Positions 5,942 through 7,296 of a DNA stretch of 7,296 nt are shown here, in pieces (positions within the stretch are counted from its first letter, which is position 1; each line of letters starts with the position of its first letter). A model generated the notes under the pieces. That model saw only the letters and a program-made list of their open reading frames with translations. It had not been told where the DNA came from and did not search any database. A program made the position numbers and the translations under genes. This DNA comes from Bifidobacterium breve (lineage in GTDB: Bacteria; Bacteroidota; Bacteroidia; Cytophagales; UBA9547): NCBI GenBank assembly GCA_943325655.2, contig CALPQG020000123.1, forward strand, positions 1 through 7,296, read 5' to 3'.

Positions 5942-6091
5942 ATGCCTACTTTTTAATCTGAGGGGTATTTTAACCGTATTTAGGGCATTTTCTTGAAAAT
6001 ACTAAAAGTGCATTTGGTGCGTTCTAGGCATAATGTTTGACTATATGATTTTAAAACTGTCACCCTAATTGTCACCCTAAAATCTTAAATT
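5942..6091. other. Non-coding spacer between the cassette terminator and the recombinase stump
   Basis: No open frame or RNA gene is recognisable. It contains an 8-base inverted repeat, TATGCCTA/TAGGCATA (5941-5948 and 6025-6032), a 7-base GTATTTT/AAAATAC pair, and the TGTCACCCTAA tandem repeat. This probably is leftover element-end DNA, an inference from its place between mobile remnants. Confidence 0.35.
6058..6080. repeat. Tandem TGTCACCCTAA repeat upstream of the recombinase stump
   Basis: Two exact copies of TGTCACCCTAA (6058-6068 and 6070-6080) are spaced by one base, a period of 12, just upstream of the ATG of the decayed recombinase gene. The position suits binding sites for that recombinase or for a regulator, but this is an inference from position only. 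Confidence 0.55.
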
Positions 6092-6200
6092 ATGAAAACA
6101 AATATTTCTATAACGATTGACTTAGATCGATCTAAAATGAATTCATCCGGTTCTTCACCTATCTTTGCTACCGTTAATTCTACTAAGCAGGCGCACTTAC
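6092..6200 (+). pseudogene. N-terminal stump of a tyrosine recombinase (integrase)
   Basis: The frame opens MKTNISITIDLDRSKMN and continues SGSSPIFATVNSTKQAH. This resembles the arm-type DNA-binding start of Bacteroidota site-specific integrases, which commonly open with 'MKTN.SI.LD.R' and carry an 'SPIF/I..RV...NGK...' strand soon after. An intact protein would be about 400 residues; only about 36 codons are recognisable. After roughly 6200 the frame runs antisense through the 3' end of the Fic gene and no longer resembles an integrase, so core-binding and catalytic domains (Arg-His-Arg-Tyr) are lost. The open frame goes on to 6295 by chance. The call rests on a short match and is moderate. 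Confidence 0.5.
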
Positions 6201-6212
6201 CCAGTTTATATT

Positions 6213-7296
6213 TCAATCACCAACCAACTCATAACTTGTACTTCTCCCTCCAGCATCATCTTGTTTTAAAATTTGCTTTTCCATCAAATCTCTAATATCT
6301 CGCAAGGCTGTATCTGAAGAGCATTTGGTCATTTTAGCCCATTTAGAGGTTTTTAGTTTGCCATCTAAACCATCAAATAACTTATTAATCATCTGTATTT
6401 GTCGGCTATTTAAAACAGTATTTTTATGTGTATTCCAAAACTCAGTTTTAACATACACCCTACTTAAACTTTGTTCTGTATTAATCAATGCACTATGCAA
6501 ACAATTTAAAAACCAAACTAACCAAGGTGTAATGTCTCCAGTGCTATATTGTACTTTTTGCAATATTTCGTAATACACTTTTTTCTCGTTCAATACTTGG
6601 TTTGAAAGACTATAAAACCTTTGAGAACTTTTTTCAGATCTTGCAAGAATCATATCTGAAATAGCTCTTGCAATACGTCCATTACCATCATCAAAAGGAT
6701 GTATAATGATAAACCAAAAATGTGCAATAGCTGCCTTTAATACCTCATCAATCGTTGATTCAGCATTAAGCCATTGTAAAAAAATAGCCATTTCTGCTTT
6801 CACAATTTCGTGAGAAGGTGCTTGGTAATGAATCTTTTCTTTACCCATAGCTCCAGAAACTATTTGCATTTCATCTTTACGATAACTGCCAATAGCAATC
6901 TTTACCATACCACTCCAACCTGTTGGGAATAAAGCAGCATGCCATCCAAAGATTCTTTCCTCAGATAGAGGTTTATAATAATGCTGGGTAGCATCTAATA
7001 ACATTTCAACAACACCATCAACATCTCTTCCAGAATGTACCATTCCAGCATATTCAATCCCCAATTTTCTTGCAATTGAAGAGCGAACTTGTTCATAATT
7101 TAGCACCTCACCTTCAATTTCAGATGATTTTAAAACATCCAAAGTTAAATTAGTTAGAGAAGTTTCTTCTTTTTCAGAAAACCCAATTGTAGCCATTTGC
7201 CCTACAATCTTCCCTTGTAAATGCCTTACCTTCCCCAAACTTAAATTAATTTCAAGGTCGTTCCATGTAAAATGTGGCCATTGTGCTGATTGATAA
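6213..7296 (-). CDS. Fic family protein with N-terminal DUF4172-like region (5' end outside window)
   Basis: 360 residues are visible; the frame stays open to the right edge (its first full codon ends at 7295), so the true start lies beyond the window. The internal TTG at 7236-7238 is not the start, because the preceding codons read WPHFTWNDLEINLS, the conserved opening of this Fic subfamily. Fic proteins usually transfer AMP from ATP to a hydroxyl of a target protein. The catalytic loop HPFDDGNGRIAR (residues 199-210 of the visible part) is fully canonical. An inhibitory-helix motif SSEIEG (57-62), fitting [S/T]xxxE[G/N], precedes it, so the enzyme is a self-inhibited class II Fic that needs no separate antitoxin. 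The C-terminal 80 residues (SRQIQMINKL... SSDTALRDIRDLMEKQIL) look like a winged helix, suggesting DNA binding or autoregulation. The stop lies next to a truncated integrase gene, so the gene may be island cargo. The target is unknown. Confidence 0.93.
   Translation of the reverse strand, partial: YQSAQWPHFTWNDLEINLSLGKVRHLQGKIVGQMATIGFSEKEETSLTNLTLDVLKSSEIEGEVLNYEQVRSSIARKLGIEYAGMVHSGRDVDGVVEMLLDATQHYYKPLSEERIFGWHAALFPTGWSGMVKIAIGSYRKDEMQIVSGAMGKEKIHYQAPSHEIVKAEMAIFLQWLNAESTIDEVLKAAIAHFWFIIIHPFDDGNGRIARAISDMILARSEKSSQRFYSLSNQVLNEKKVYYEILQKVQYSTGDITPWLVWFLNCLHSALINTEQSLSRVYVKTEFWNTHKNTVLNSRQIQMINKLFDGLDGKLKTSKWAKMTKCSSDTALRDIRDLMEKQILKQDDAGGRSTSYELVGD

Noticed and set aside
5941..6032. Inverted repeat TATGCCTA/TAGGCATA as possible insertion sequence ends
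   Set aside because: Only 8 bases, 76 bases apart, with no transposase between and no target duplication seen.

Overview
The window looks like AT-rich chromosomal DNA from a member of the Bacteroidota, probably a flavobacterium-like lineage. Three things point there. The clear promoters match the group's TTG ... TAnnTTTG pattern. The genes lack strong Shine-Dalgarno sites. The protein families are typical of the phylum: a WbqC-like protein, a stand-alone receiver, a Bacteroidota-type ECF sigma factor and a GIY-YIG gene beside a tRNA. This placement is an inference from sequence character, not from a database match.

Layout. Positions 97-767 hold the decayed remains of a minus-strand ECF sigma factor and its zinc-finger anti-sigma partner; both are broken by stops, frameshifts and a deletion. 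From 823 to 5207 four intact genes run leftward: a YciO/Sua5-type protein, a WbqC family protein, the AAA+ unfoldase ClpC, and a single-domain response regulator. Rho-independent terminators follow clpC and the response regulator. A good Bacteroidota promoter lies upstream of the YciO-like gene.

From 5373 rightward the strand and character change. A promoter drives a tRNA-Asn(GTT). The tRNA is followed by a terminator, a small GIY-YIG nuclease gene, and then a second, damaged copy of the 3' part of the same tRNA with its own different terminator. This is the most interesting part of the window. It looks like a minimal roughly 390-bp nuclease cassette that entered the tRNA gene at the anticodon arm and restored the tRNA with its own copy of the 3' half. 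The GIY-YIG reading frame ends inside tRNA-derived sequence.

Beyond it lie a tandem TGTCACCCTAA repeat and a roughly 110-bp stump of a tyrosine recombinase gene. The stump is cut off next to the 3' end of a minus-strand Fic (DUF4172-Fic type) gene that runs off the right edge. The tRNA-proximal region therefore reads as an accretion site for mobile DNA, next to a stable housekeeping cluster.

How the genes work together: ClpC supports protein quality control with ClpP. The YciO-like protein belongs to the threonylcarbamoyl-AMP synthase superfamily. The receiver would act as a phosphorylation-dependent partner of a kinase that is not in the window. No pathway clearly links them beyond shared orientation.
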